A stretch of 64,000 nt of DNA from MGIIb-O2 sp002494975 (GTDB lineage: Archaea; Thermoplasmatota; Poseidoniia; Poseidoniales; Thalassarchaeaceae): positions 248,001 through 312,000 of the forward strand of contig JAOMRN010000002.1 of the NCBI GenBank assembly GCA_028355015.1, read 5' to 3'. Position 1 is the first letter of the stretch; each line of letters begins with the position of its first letter. Positions 17,284 to 25,905 of the stretch are shown here, one piece after another. Below the pieces are notes generated by a model that made no database searches, was not told where the DNA came from, and worked only from the letters and a program-made list of their open reading frames with translations. The position numbers and the translations under genes were made by a program.

Positions 17284-17354
17284 ATCTTATTTCACTTTCA
17301 TCGTTTGACTAATAGTGAGAAATATTTGTTTACACTAACTCTTGTAGAGAATAG

Positions 17355-17364
17355 ACCTATAACT
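17355..17364 (+). promoter_or_regulatory. TATA-like box before GT4 gene
   Basis: ACCTATAACT lies with its centre about 30 bases before ATG 17390, the usual archaeal TATA distance from a start that coincides with the first codon. This suggests leaderless or nearly leaderless transcription of the glycosyltransferase gene. Confidence 0.4.
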
Positions 17365-17389
17365 CTCAAGCCTTTCATTTGTTTATTCC

Positions 17390-18544
17390 ATGCACATTCT
17401 AGTGATGACTCGTTCGACTCTTGCGCACGGCTTTGGTGGTTTCCAAAGACAATGTGTAGACTTGTGTGAAGGATATGTTGCTAAGGGCCATCAAGTTACT
17501 GTAGTTACAACTTCACACCCTGATAATCTAGAGATAGAAAAAAAAGAAGGGTATGTTGTACACTATCTCAATCCATCTAAACCTACCAAATTATCAAGGA
17601 ATTGGTTTAATAAATCGAAAACATTAGTTAAAGAAATTCATCAAAAAAACCCTATCGATATTATTCATAGTAACGAGTTTGCAGCGACGGGAGTTATGTC
17701 TTGGGCGAATAAACTCCATATACCCATGGCAGTAGTTTGCCATGGTTCCTTAAGAACTGAATTACTTTCTTTTCTTTCTTCGGCAGATAAGAGACCTCGA
17801 TATTGGCATTGGATGATTTTGACCCCTTTGCATTTATTCAGAAGATGTCTATTTTGGGAATTTCCTATGAGGAGAAATTCATCAAAAATAATACTTGTAT
17901 CTCCTACACTCAAAAGAGATTTTTCTTTGTTTTCAAAGAATAAGGTACGAGTTATAGAGAATGGGATAAAATTACCTAAGAAATCTGATTTTATAGAAAA
18001 TAATGGGACGTTGAATATGCTTTGTACGGGGAGGGCTGATCGTCAGAAGGGTTTTCAAAAAGCAATAATGGCTGTGCATCAAATTGAGGATTTAGATTTG
18101 CACCTAGATATTGTAGGAACTGGGGCTTACCTAGGTGAGTTGAAAGTGCTGGCTCAAAAACTTGAAGTTGAGGATAAAGTGACTTTTCATGGACGAGTTG
18201 ATGATGATGAATTAGCAAGGATATATGCAGCGGCTGATATATATTTGATTCCAACTATGAGATACGAGGGGTTGCCTCTAGCCCTATTAGAAGCAATGTC
18301 TCATGGTATTCCAACTATTTCATCTGAAATTGGAGGCAATGCTGATGTCATTACACATGATCTCGATGGGCTATTCATAAAGCCCGGAGATATGGGCGAA
18401 TTAGTTAGTTCAATAAGAAAATTGGGGACCGATTCTAAACTTCGAAATTCTATTTCAATAGCGGCTAGAGAAACTACCGAAAAAAGATTTGATAAAGAAA
18501 GAATGGTTAAAGAGACCCTTGATATTCTAGAAAATATGTCTTAA
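17390..18544 (+). CDS. GT4-family glycosyltransferase
   Basis: The 384-aa GT-B enzyme has an N-terminal acceptor domain with GFGGFQRQCVDLC (the glycine-rich loop) and a C-terminal nucleotide-sugar domain with MLCTGRADRQKGFQKAI and YEGLPLALLEAMSHGIPTI (ExFGxxxxE-like signature; the two Glu flank GLPLALL). It probably adds a sugar to a lipid- or protein-linked glycan at the cytosolic face of the membrane. Two sulfotransferases lie next to it. It is followed after 1 base by the MOSC gene. Sugar and acceptor are not determinable. Confidence 0.85.
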   Translation: MHILVMTRSTLAHGFGGFQRQCVDLCEGYVAKGHQVTVVTTSHPDNLEIEKKEGYVVHYLNPSKPTKLSRNWFNKSKTLVKEIHQKNPIDIIHSNEFAATGVMSWANKLHIPMAVVCHGSLRTELLSFLSSADKRPRYWHWMILTPLHLFRRCLFWEFPMRRNSSKIILVSPTLKRDFSLFSKNKVRVIENGIKLPKKSDFIENNGTLNMLCTGRADRQKGFQKAIMAVHQIEDLDLHLDIVGTGAYLGELKVLAQKLEVEDKVTFHGRVDDDELARIYAAADIYLIPTMRYEGLPLALLEAMSHGIPTISSEIGGNADVITHDLDGLFIKPGDMGELVSSIRKLGTDSKLRNSISIAARETTEKRFDKERMVKETLDILENMS

Positions 18545-18545
18545 A

Positions 18546-19016
18546 ATGGTGAAATTTATGGCAATGGTGAATTCAATAAATATCAGGAAAGACGGGGGGG
18601 TACCTAAATTTCCTGTTTCACAAGTATTTCTCGGGAAAAATAACGTGGAAGGAGACAAGCAAAATGATTTGCAATATCATGGAGGGCCCACTAGGGCTGT
18701 TTGTTTATTTTCAATGGAAAGAATCTTGGCTCTACAAAAAGAAGGTCATCCTATTCAACCTGGAACTACTGGAGAAAACCTCACTATTCAGGGACTAGAT
18801 TGGAATCTGATGAAAGTTGGCGCAAAATTTCAAATTGGGGAGGCCAAAATCGAATTGACTGGTCCTGCGCCTCCCTGCAAAACAATATCTGAATCTTTTG
18901 AGAAAGGAGAGTTTGTTAGAATTTCTGAAAAAACATATCCTGGTTGGTCGAGATGGTATGCATCTGTAAGTAAAGAAGGCATAGTTGCGATAAATGATAT
19001 CATCTCAGAGATCTGA
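18546..19016 (+). CDS. MOSC-domain protein
   Basis: The 156-aa protein is almost entirely a MOSC domain: GDKQNDLQYHGGPTRAVCLF, PGTTGENLTIQGLDW and the conserved cysteine in GPAPPCKTI. MOSC domains bind or carry sulfur for molybdenum cofactors and occur in sulfurases and in small YiiM-like reductases that detoxify N-hydroxylated bases. It is stand-alone, without the beta-barrel MOSC_N domain. It follows the GT4 gene with 1 base between. MobA- and MoeA-like genes are in the window. Confidence 0.85.
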   Translation: MVKFMAMVNSINIRKDGGVPKFPVSQVFLGKNNVEGDKQNDLQYHGGPTRAVCLFSMERILALQKEGHPIQPGTTGENLTIQGLDWNLMKVGAKFQIGEAKIELTGPAPPCKTISESFEKGEFVRISEKTYPGWSRWYASVSKEGIVAINDIISEI

Positions 19017-19064
19017 AGATTTTATAGTCGGAAAGTTGAATAGTTAATCAATTAATCAATACAT

Positions 19065-19949
19065 ATGGAAAATCTGATGGGTCAGCGTCGAACCAATAGA
19101 AATGTGTTTGGGCTTAGGAATCGATTTAGAAGAGGATGGAGGATAACAAAACTAGGTATTCATGTGGTAAAGGCTGATCCTGAATTAATAATTTATGTAT
19201 TATTCTCAGCCATAATGTCTATTCTAAGCTTTGGATTGATATTGACTTTCACTGGAGGGATTGGGTTTGTCTTTGGAAATGATGAGGGATTAGAAAGTGG
19301 AGCCGCAGTGGGTACTTTTATGAGTTATTTCGTTGTATCTATAATCACAGTTTTTTGGAATGCTGCTATAGTTGCCAGTGCGTATGAGAGATTAACTACA
19401 GGTAGAAATCCGAGTTTCTTTTATGGAATTAATCAAGCGATGAAATGTCTACCTCAGATCTTTGCTTGGGGACTGGTTTCAGGTACTGTGGGCGTAATTA
19501 TTGGCTTCTTTGAAGGGATGGCAAGTTCTGATAATATAATAGTGGCCATAATTGGAAGAATAATTGCTGAGTTGATTCGGTTTGCGTGGTGGATGACTAC
19601 GTTCTTTGTCGTTCCAATGATTGTTCTAGAGAAAAGTGGAGTGTTTGAAAGCATGGAAAAAAGTCCAAAATTATTCGCGAAAACTTGGGGTGAAAATATT
19701 GTTGCTAGTGCGGGTACAGGAATAATTAATTTTATCGTAATATTGACTATTATTGTCGTTTGTTTACCACTCTTTGTTTTTGGAGAAATTGGCGCGGCAT
19801 TAGCTTTCATCTTAATCGTAATAGGTATAGCAATATCCAGTCTTTTCTTCACTGCTTGTGATGCTGTAAATAAAGCCTCAATGTACTATTATGCAAAGAC
19901 AGGAGAGGAAGTTCCTCTGGCGCAAAAGTATGGTTTAGATACTTACTAA
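19065..19949 (+). CDS. DUF6159-like multi-pass membrane protein
   Basis: The 294-aa protein begins with FRRGWRITKLGIHVVKADPELIIY (about residues 21-44), an amphipathic lead into the first TM helix that matches the DUF6159 pattern (SWxlxkxsxxvLrkdpELl). About six TM helices follow at roughly 44-66, 80-103, 124-146, 155-180, 216-240 and 245-268. A Phe/Val-rich tail ends in a cytosolic stretch. Function is unknown. The tRNA-Leu gene follows about 57 bases later on the same strand. Confidence 0.65.
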   Translation: MENLMGQRRTNRNVFGLRNRFRRGWRITKLGIHVVKADPELIIYVLFSAIMSILSFGLILTFTGGIGFVFGNDEGLESGAAVGTFMSYFVVSIITVFWNAAIVASAYERLTTGRNPSFFYGINQAMKCLPQIFAWGLVSGTVGVIIGFFEGMASSDNIIVAIIGRIIAELIRFAWWMTTFFVVPMIVLEKSGVFESMEKSPKLFAKTWGENIVASAGTGIINFIVILTIIVVCLPLFVFGEIGAALAFILIVIGIAISSLFFTACDAVNKASMYYYAKTGEEVPLAQKYGLDTY

Positions 19950-19974
19950 TACTTACTGTCTGTTTCGCCATTCT

Positions 19975-19982
19975 GATATATG
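19975..19982 (+). promoter_or_regulatory. TATA-like box for tRNA-Leu
   Basis: GATATATG is centred about 28 bases upstream of the first tRNA base at 20006, which is the expected archaeal TATA spacing for a tRNA start. Confidence 0.5.
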
Positions 19983-20005
19983 TAAGGCATTTGGGTAATT
20001 GTAAG

Positions 20006-20090
20006 GCAGAGGTACCCGAGTGGTCAAAGGGGCTGGGATGAGGTCCCAGTGCGTAGTGCTTCGCAGGTTCAAATCCTGTCCTCTGCACCA
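20006..20090 (+). tRNA. tRNA-Leu(GAG)
   Basis: The 85-base tRNA has a 7-bp acceptor stem (GCAGAGG at 20006 with CCTCTGC), a D arm (CCC/GGG), an anticodon stem CTGGG (20033-20037) with CCCAG, and the loop ATGAGGT. Bases 20040-20042 read GAG, decoding CUC and CUU leucine. The long variable region (about 13 bases) is typical of class II tRNAs such as Leu. The T loop TTCAAAT is closed by a 5-bp stem with one G-U pair. The 3' CCA is encoded. No intron is present. Confidence 0.93.
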
Positions 20091-20099
20091 GAATAAAAA

Positions 20100-21014
20100 T
20101 CAATATATTGTTCCGGTATTAACTACAGGTGTGGTATCTGTTTCAGAACAAAGAACAACTAGTAAATTACTAACCATGGTTGCTTTTTTATCTTCATCGA
20201 GATCGATTATTTTCTTCTCACTAAGTTGCTCTAATGCTTCTTCGACCATTCCAACTGCGCCTCTAACGATTTCGCTTCTTGCTGCCACTACTGCGCTAGC
20301 TTGCTGGCGACGGAGCATGGCTTGGGCGATTTCCTGGGAATAAGCAAGATGGCTTATTCTCGCCTCAAGAACCTCTATGCCTGCTTGCTTCAGACGATCT
20401 TCTACTGACGCTTGAAGTAATTCAGCAATTTCTTCTTGATGACTGGATAATGATATTCCCCCTATGTCCTTATCTTCAATTATGTCATATGGATATGCTG
20501 TTGCCATTGCACGAAGCGCCGCTTCACTTTGAATCTGTACATAATGATCATAGTGATCGACTTCGAAAAGAGCTTCTGCTGCATCAAATACTCTCCAAAC
20601 TACTACTGCTCCGATATCAATAGGGTTGGCATTTACATCATTTACCTTTAATCTAGCAGATTCAAAATTTCTTATACGCAAAGAAATTTTTTGCTTATGA
20701 TATAATGGATTTATGAAGAAGTGGAAGCCTTCTTTGTTCACAGTTCCAGCATATTTACCAAAGAACTGTACCGCTACGGCAGTATTTGGACCAATAGTGA
20801 CGTAACTATTCCAATAACAAAGCCATAAAGGCCCGGTAATTAATAAAATAAGGAATGAAATTGCACCGAGGATTGGATGTGTACTTCCAATAATAAGTAG
20901 GACTAAATTAAAAAGTCCAAAAATTATGTGTAGAAATAAACCAACAAAACCATTTACCGTTTTCTTTTCAAAATCCTGTGTAATACTTTCTTTTCTTCTA
21001 ACTATATCGCTCAT
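20100..21014 (-). CDS. SPFH / band 7 domain membrane protein
   Basis: This stomatin/slipin-like protein has two hydrophobic helices near the N terminus (about residues 23-40 and 45-66), then an SPFH domain (about 67-220) with KISLRIRNFESARLKVNDVN and PIDIGAVVVWRV. A coiled-coil helix with AQAMLRRQQASAVVAARSEI follows. Such proteins oligomerise at membranes to organise microdomains or protease partners. I favour ATG 21014 (304 aa), preceded by GGGGAAG. A GTG at 21050 would add 12 residues and sits about 27 bases from an AT-rich box. Transcribed toward the tRNA gene. Confidence 0.82.
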   Translation of the reverse strand: MSDIVRRKESITQDFEKKTVNGFVGLFLHIIFGLFNLVLLIIGSTHPILGAISFLILLITGPLWLCYWNSYVTIGPNTAVAVQFFGKYAGTVNKEGFHFFINPLYHKQKISLRIRNFESARLKVNDVNANPIDIGAVVVWRVFDAAEALFEVDHYDHYVQIQSEAALRAMATAYPYDIIEDKDIGGISLSSHQEEIAELLQASVEDRLKQAGIEVLEARISHLAYSQEIAQAMLRRQQASAVVAARSEIVRGAVGMVEEALEQLSEKKIIDLDEDKKATMVSNLLVVLCSETDTTPVVNTGTIY

Positions 21015-21100
21015 ACTCTTCCCCTCTGGCTTTAAGATAGTGGTTGACACTAAATAGTTATATCAGTATCTGGATAAATATAACAAGAAAATAAGTCTAA

Positions 21101-21110
21101 TTTATAAAAG
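21101..21110 (+). promoter_or_regulatory. TATA-like box, leaderless gene
   Basis: TTTATAAAAG is centred about 26 bases upstream of the start codon at 21131, so transcription may begin at or next to the ATG with no leader. Confidence 0.45.
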
Positions 21111-21130
21111 CAAGTACATGTAGGCATTTT

Positions 21131-21715
21131 ATGCACATAGCGGGGAAGATTTTTCTTGGACTTGGATTATTGATTACATTAGCCGGAGTTGGATTGACTT
21201 TTGCTGGAGGTTCGAGCTTAAGTGATGCCGGAGATTGGGACGTATTGGAAAAAAGTGACTTTAGCGGAACTGCTGGAGTTACAACCTATTCATTCAGTGA
21301 AGAAATGATTGTGATGGTTAGTGACGACGTGAGGTGTGATGAATTTACTTTCACTATGACAAATGAATCTGGAGAAGATCGTGTGACTATCGACTGTGAA
21401 GAAGATGGTGAAAAACCATACGGATGGGAAGATGATCCTGATGGATGGTACCATATGGCCACTATTTCCACATGGAACTATAATGCTGGCGAATATACTA
21501 TAGAGTCAAATGAAGATTATCAGCTTGTTCCAATGTGGGAAGTGTTGGGTGAGGAAATTGGAGAGGCGGTAACCGGCATCTTTGCAGCCGCTGGAGGAAT
21601 AGGTACAGCTTGCTGCGGGATATTCTTCCTGCTGCTAGGCGGAATTTTCGCATTGACCTTGAAGGAGCCTAAGAAAACACAAATTACAGGCCCTGGTAGC
21701 TTTACCACCGAATAA
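21131..21715 (+). CDS. two-helix membrane protein with extracellular domain
   Basis: The 194-aa protein has an N-terminal hydrophobic helix (residues 5-26) and a second near 147-175 (ITGIFAAAGG.. then CCGIFFLLLGGIFAL), with an acidic, Trp-containing outward region between them. No enzymatic motif is seen. The two cysteines in DDVRCDEF and VTIDCEEDG probably pair. It ends in a short cytosolic tail (KEPKKTQ). The family resembles small, paralogous membrane proteins common in marine archaea, but I cannot name it. Confidence 0.6.
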   Translation: MHIAGKIFLGLGLLITLAGVGLTFAGGSSLSDAGDWDVLEKSDFSGTAGVTTYSFSEEMIVMVSDDVRCDEFTFTMTNESGEDRVTIDCEEDGEKPYGWEDDPDGWYHMATISTWNYNAGEYTIESNEDYQLVPMWEVLGEEIGEAVTGIFAAAGGIGTACCGIFFLLLGGIFALTLKEPKKTQITGPGSFTTE

Positions 21716-21770
21716 TTATTCTGATTCTTGAAACCGTTTAGTTCAACAAGATGTTGTGGTTCCGAATAAT

Positions 21771-23489
21771 ATGGAACGTACCGGCGTCGCCAGTTTACTC
21801 GTGCTGCTGATGTTGTCAGCACCACTAACTGGATGTTTTGCTGATTCAGAGAATATGCCTGGAGAAAGCGATTTAGAAGTTAATATAGCATCATTGGAGG
21901 GTGGTTTCTTCCAAAATATGGTATTATCTGCCTCTAGTCCTATGTCCATTTTTGTTCCTTACTTAATTATCGAAGATGGTAACAATTATGTTCAAAACTC
22001 TACAATTATTGATTTACAAAAAGGGGATTCTGTCACATTGTCAATTTTAGCGCCACCAAGAACTGAAAATATGGTCGTCATAATCGGAGAGCTTGGGAGA
22101 GATTTTTGGCCGATTCGAGATCAAGGTGAGTCTTGGATGACTTGGATAAGCAGAGGGGGAGATATAGATAATTCGAATAATGGAATTGAAAGAGTTCCGG
22201 CTTCTGAAAATAGTACATTCGATACAGTAAACCATAGTTCTGAAACTGGTGGTTCAGTAATTGTAAAAATCATACCAATTAATCGGGTAATGTCTCTATC
22301 CAAAGATGAAGGCGGAGTTCACTCTACTGGAATCGTTGATGGAAGAAGTGTATACGAACGATTATTTGAAATGAGTGACCCCACTGATTCTTTTGATATT
22401 GTAGATGGTAAAGAAGGCTATTACGACAGGTGGGCAGGTCAGGGAAACCCTGCTTACGAAGATGCTGCTCAATACCTAATTAGTGAAATGACGGGTTTTG
22501 GTTTAGAAGTAATAGGTCATAGATTTGAATTTACAGATATTACTGGTTCTCAGAATCCAGAAGCATACAATATTTGTGCATATAAATGGGGAACAGAAAT
22601 TCAGAACGAGTGGTTAGTTTTCGGAGCACATTTTGATGTTGCGCCTCCTGTCAATGGAGTGCTATTAGACCCTCATATAATTGGTGAAAGGACATATGGG
22701 ACTAGAGTAGGAGCATACGACAATACAGCAGGCACTTCAATGGTTATGGAAACTGCAAGGGCACTAGCTGATTTTGAGAGTAGGAGAACTATGGTTTTCT
22801 GTCTTTGGTCAGGTGAGGAAGGCGGAAAAAGAGGCTCGGATTATTGGACCGAATACTATGTTGGCGAAGATAATCCTGATGTGACCATTACTAACTACAT
22901 CAATCTAGATATGGCTGGAGTTAATTGGCCAGGAGGTGGAGGGGCTCCTCATGGAGATCCAGATCCAGCTATTGATGAGGATGGATACCCTAAAGATGCC
23001 GAAGTATGGCCGATGAGAGTCTATATTGGTCCTGGACCTAATCACGACCGATTAGATCAACCGGAAATGGTTGGTCTCTCCAATTGGATAGGTTCTGATG
23101 CTCTTGGGTTGGAAGAACAAATGGGCACACTTGTGGGTACTAACTATTCCGCTGATACATGGAAAACTAGTGTTTGGTTAGATATGGATAGACCTGAAAT
23201 CATTGTTTATGAAGATACAACAGCGAGGAGCGACCATGCTAGTTTCCAAGATAACTTAGACGTTGTAACTATTGGGTTCGGGGGATTAGTTGACGGTTAT
23301 TGGTGCTATCACCAAGTCTGCGATACTCTAGAGGAAATGGAAGCATGGATGGATACCACAGGTAAAGACTATGGTGAAGAAAATACTGGTGTTGCGAATC
23401 TAGTAAATAGCCTTGATATGATAACATGGTGGGCATTGATGACTTTCTTCCATTGTGATGAAAAGCCAGTGTTGAATTCATTAGTTTGA
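21771..23489 (+). CDS. secreted M28-family zinc peptidase lipoprotein
   Basis: The 572-aa protein starts at ATG 21771; a GTG at 21756 is less likely. The lipobox is APLTGC. The peptidase domain is in the C-terminal two-thirds with M28 metal ligands: GAHFDV (His), YDNTAGTSMV (Asp), WSGEEGGKRGS (Glu-Glu), YINLDMAGV (Asp) and RSDHASF (His). It probably acts as an aminopeptidase or carboxypeptidase on extracellular peptides. The first 190 residues form a separate beta-rich domain of unknown function. Together with the M50 and S15 genes nearby it points to peptide degradation. Confidence 0.85.
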   Translation: MERTGVASLLVLLMLSAPLTGCFADSENMPGESDLEVNIASLEGGFFQNMVLSASSPMSIFVPYLIIEDGNNYVQNSTIIDLQKGDSVTLSILAPPRTENMVVIIGELGRDFWPIRDQGESWMTWISRGGDIDNSNNGIERVPASENSTFDTVNHSSETGGSVIVKIIPINRVMSLSKDEGGVHSTGIVDGRSVYERLFEMSDPTDSFDIVDGKEGYYDRWAGQGNPAYEDAAQYLISEMTGFGLEVIGHRFEFTDITGSQNPEAYNICAYKWGTEIQNEWLVFGAHFDVAPPVNGVLLDPHIIGERTYGTRVGAYDNTAGTSMVMETARALADFESRRTMVFCLWSGEEGGKRGSDYWTEYYVGEDNPDVTITNYINLDMAGVNWPGGGGAPHGDPDPAIDEDGYPKDAEVWPMRVYIGPGPNHDRLDQPEMVGLSNWIGSDALGLEEQMGTLVGTNYSADTWKTSVWLDMDRPEIIVYEDTTARSDHASFQDNLDVVTIGFGGLVDGYWCYHQVCDTLEEMEAWMDTTGKDYGEENTGVANLVNSLDMITWWALMTFFHCDEKPVLNSLV

Positions 23490-23515
23490 TTTAATTTACA
23501 AAACGACGTGAAAAT

Positions 23516-24271
23516 ATGGCGACTGGGAAATATGGAGATAGTCGTGCTATCGATGTTTCTGATTGGGGGCGACCTATTGCTCGATTCTTCGCTAAAAGAT
23601 TAGAAAAGACACCTGTAAGTGTATTAATGGTAACTCATTTTCATCTATTTGTTTCTATTTTTTGTGCATGGTTAATTCTCGAAGAAATGATTGTAGAAGG
23701 ATGTATTGTTCTTGTAATAAAAGGAGTGATTGATGCTATAGACGGAGAATTAGCGAGAATTAGAAAGAGACCTTCGCATGTTGGAAGATATTGGGATACT
23801 GTTGCCGATACCATAGGATTGATTCTAGTAATGTATGCATTTAGTCAATTCTTAAACTGGAATTATTTACTAACCAGTAGTCTAATCTTAGCTGTTTTAT
23901 TTCAATATTCTTTGTTTAACCATTTCTCTATTCGTGCAAGAATTCTTGGTTCGGGAGATACTACGAGTAGAGTAAATGAAAAAATTTGCCCTACAGCTCA
24001 GCCATGGGAAAAACAGAAGCATGTAGATTTCTTTCACAAAATATATCTTATCGGGTTTTCTTGGCAAGATCAAATTGTAGATTTCATAGTTGGGAAGGGG
24101 AGTAAAGATTTATCATTTGAATTGACTGTTTCGTCACTATTAGGATATGGTTTTCAATCTATATTAATTCTAATATTAGCTATCAATTCGAAGATTGAAT
24201 TGTTGCCAGAATTAATTTTTGGAATTAATGGCGGTTTGATGTTTCTTGCTATTATAAGAAGCTATTTCTGA
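23516..24271 (+). CDS. CDP-alcohol phosphatidyltransferase
   Basis: The 251-aa integral membrane enzyme has the complete CDP-OH motif DG-x2-AR-x8-G-x3-D-x3-D in DGELARIRKRPSHVGRYWD (Asp76, Gly77, Ala80, Arg81, Gly90, Asp94) plus Asp98. About six TM helices follow. These enzymes move a CDP-activated lipid or polyol phosphate onto an alcohol, as in archaeal phosphatidyl-type headgroup synthesis. The alcohol is not identified by sequence. It starts 26 bases after the M28 gene. Confidence 0.88.
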   Translation: MATGKYGDSRAIDVSDWGRPIARFFAKRLEKTPVSVLMVTHFHLFVSIFCAWLILEEMIVEGCIVLVIKGVIDAIDGELARIRKRPSHVGRYWDTVADTIGLILVMYAFSQFLNWNYLLTSSLILAVLFQYSLFNHFSIRARILGSGDTTSRVNEKICPTAQPWEKQKHVDFFHKIYLIGFSWQDQIVDFIVGKGSKDLSFELTVSSLLGYGFQSILILILAINSKIELLPELIFGINGGLMFLAIIRSYF

Positions 24272-24316
24272 CTCATGACGGGTGAAAGTTAATGCACTTG
24301 AAGAAGAACTTTCTTT

Positions 24317-24380
24317 TGTATCGTAGCAATCTCTGTGTTTACTCCCTGTCAGTTCAATTATTTTCATCTGCTACGATACA
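24317..24380. repeat. 12-bp inverted repeat (large stem-loop)
   Basis: TGTATCGTAGCA (24317-24328) is perfectly complementary to TGCTACGATACA (24369-24380), enclosing 40 bases. It lies in the gap between the CDP-alcohol gene and the convergent M50 gene. Its length and exactness exceed chance. It could be a terminator element, an RNA structure or a small RNA. Confidence 0.7.
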
Positions 24381-24408
24381 TCAATTATTCAATTGATGAC
24401 TATTTTTA
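24380..24408 (+). terminator. short hairpin with T-rich tail
   Basis: ATCAATT (24380-24386) pairs with AATTGAT (24391-24397) over an ATTC loop and is followed by GACTATTTTTATT. This fits a terminator for the plus-strand CDP-alcohol gene. Confidence 0.45.
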
Positions 24409-25245
24409 TTATCCAATTAAACCATTTAAATATTTGAAATTAAACCAAATCAGACTGACACAGATAATTCCCCAAACATAGAAGATAATCTCAGACCAAG
24501 TCTTGATCTTTTTTCCGTCTAGAGGCCCCAATGGAAGCATGTTGAATGTACCTAGAACTGCATTCCCCCACATCCATGGTACGATAATAAGTGCAACGAT
24601 TGAGTTTCCAGTAGCGCCAATTAATATTGTACCCAACCCCAATATCCATAGTAGGACATTTGTTACAGGGCCTGCTAAGGCTATCTTACCAAATTGTGAT
24701 TTTGTTGTATGTCCCGCAACCATAACTGCTCCTGGGGCCATAAATACTATTCCAAATACAGCGGCCAATATTACTCCGAATCTCAACCCTCCTGGGGAAG
24801 CTCTGAATTCTGCCCAACAACCATAATTTCTTGCGGCGATCTTGTGAGCTATTTCATGCAAAACAAAGGCTGGAGTTAATGCTAAGAAATATATTGCTCC
24901 ACCTTTTATAAATTGATAAGGGTCTGAGATTGCTCCAAAAATTCCTCCGGTGGACATAAACGCTAATGCCAAAGTAAATGCAATCGTGGCTTGAGAAAGA
25001 TGTTCAACTTCAGTTTTGGAAAAATGCCAAATTGAACCTTTGTGAATAGGTATCTTATGAGATTGTTGGGTTCCAAAAACTCTGAAGAAAGGTTGGCCTG
25101 TACTATTTGCCGCAACGACACGAATATGTGGTTTTCGCCAGTTTCCATCATCTCTTGCTCGAGTATGTGTCTTAGAATTATTATTGATATTTTCAAATGG
25201 ATCTTCATCTAACCACCGAGCACGAGGGTCTCGTTTTTCTGTCAT
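24409..25245 (-). CDS. site-2-protease-type (M50) zinc metallopeptidase
   Basis: The multi-pass membrane protease has HEIAHK (His130, Glu131, His134), the HExxH zinc site, and a downstream GPLDGKKI with the third ligand Asp, as in S2P/SpoIVFB proteins. A hydrophilic N-terminal region of about 80 residues precedes about six helices. I use ATG 25245 (278 aa), which is preceded by AAGGAAGTGAG; a TTG at 25293 would overlap the next gene. These proteases cut substrates inside the membrane to release regulators. The substrate is unknown. Confidence 0.85.
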   Translation of the reverse strand: MTEKRDPRARWLDEDPFENINNNSKTHTRARDDGNWRKPHIRVVAANSTGQPFFRVFGTQQSHKIPIHKGSIWHFSKTEVEHLSQATIAFTLALAFMSTGGIFGAISDPYQFIKGGAIYFLALTPAFVLHEIAHKIAARNYGCWAEFRASPGGLRFGVILAAVFGIVFMAPGAVMVAGHTTKSQFGKIALAGPVTNVLLWILGLGTILIGATGNSIVALIIVPWMWGNAVLGTFNMLPLGPLDGKKIKTWSEIIFYVWGIICVSLIWFNFKYLNGLIG

Positions 25246-25289
25246 ATTACTCACTTCCTTGTAAGCATCATCTTTGAATGCTCGTAATT

Positions 25290-25805
25290 TCAATCTTCCT
25301 CTAATAGGTCGTTGACGTCTTCAAGTAACTCCTCCCAAAAAGAATCCGGTGCTTCGGGAGCTTTGTCACTTATTTTCGATAACAATTCTTCAATTTCTTC
25401 AGGCCCAAGCGTTTCTGGTGTTCTTTTACGATTACTTGCTACGTCTCGTATTAGGGACCTTTCTTTTTTCTTTCTTTGTGCCTCGAATCTTTCTTTGACT
25501 TCTTTAGCGGTTTTCGGTTGAGAAGTTCCTTGGTGTGCATCGATTAATGATTTGTAATAGGTCATCGTGACAGAATGTTCTGAATTCTCAATAAAATCAA
25601 GTGGGTTGGCTAACATTGTAACAAATTCTCTTGATAATCTATCTGCCTTTGTTGTTGCCGGACCTGAAGAAATCTTGTCTCTCACTTTTACATGAGATGA
25701 TATGCAGGATTTACATCTTTGACTACCTGCAATATCGGGAGCATCACAAGATAAGCAACATATGGAAAATCCCATCTGTTCCATGGCCCGCCGTGGCAAT
25801 GACAT
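25290..25805 (-). CDS. zinc-finger-containing cytosolic protein
   Basis: This protein (171 aa from ATG 25805; a TTG at 25844 is an alternative) has an N-terminal zinc site, CCLSCDAPDIAGSQRCKSC, followed by a long, charged, mostly helical region (KEVKERFEAQRKKKERS) and an acidic C terminus (SFWEELLEDVNDLLEED). No known family. It is immediately upstream of the M50 protease gene and its stop lies near the alternative start of that gene, so the pair may be co-expressed. A DNA- or RNA-binding or adaptor role is possible but unsupported. Confidence 0.6.
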   Translation of the reverse strand: MSLPRRAMEQMGFSICCLSCDAPDIAGSQRCKSCISSHVKVRDKISSGPATTKADRLSREFVTMLANPLDFIENSEHSVTMTYYKSLIDAHQGTSQPKTAKEVKERFEAQRKKKERSLIRDVASNRKRTPETLGPEEIEELLSKISDKAPEAPDSFWEELLEDVNDLLEED

Positions 25806-25905
25806 GTTTTGGAGGACGCCCTTACTAGCAATGAAGCCTACCAATGTCCGTGTATCAACATATAAAAACAGGATTTGATAAGTAAATTATTCATTGACAA
25901 ATAAT

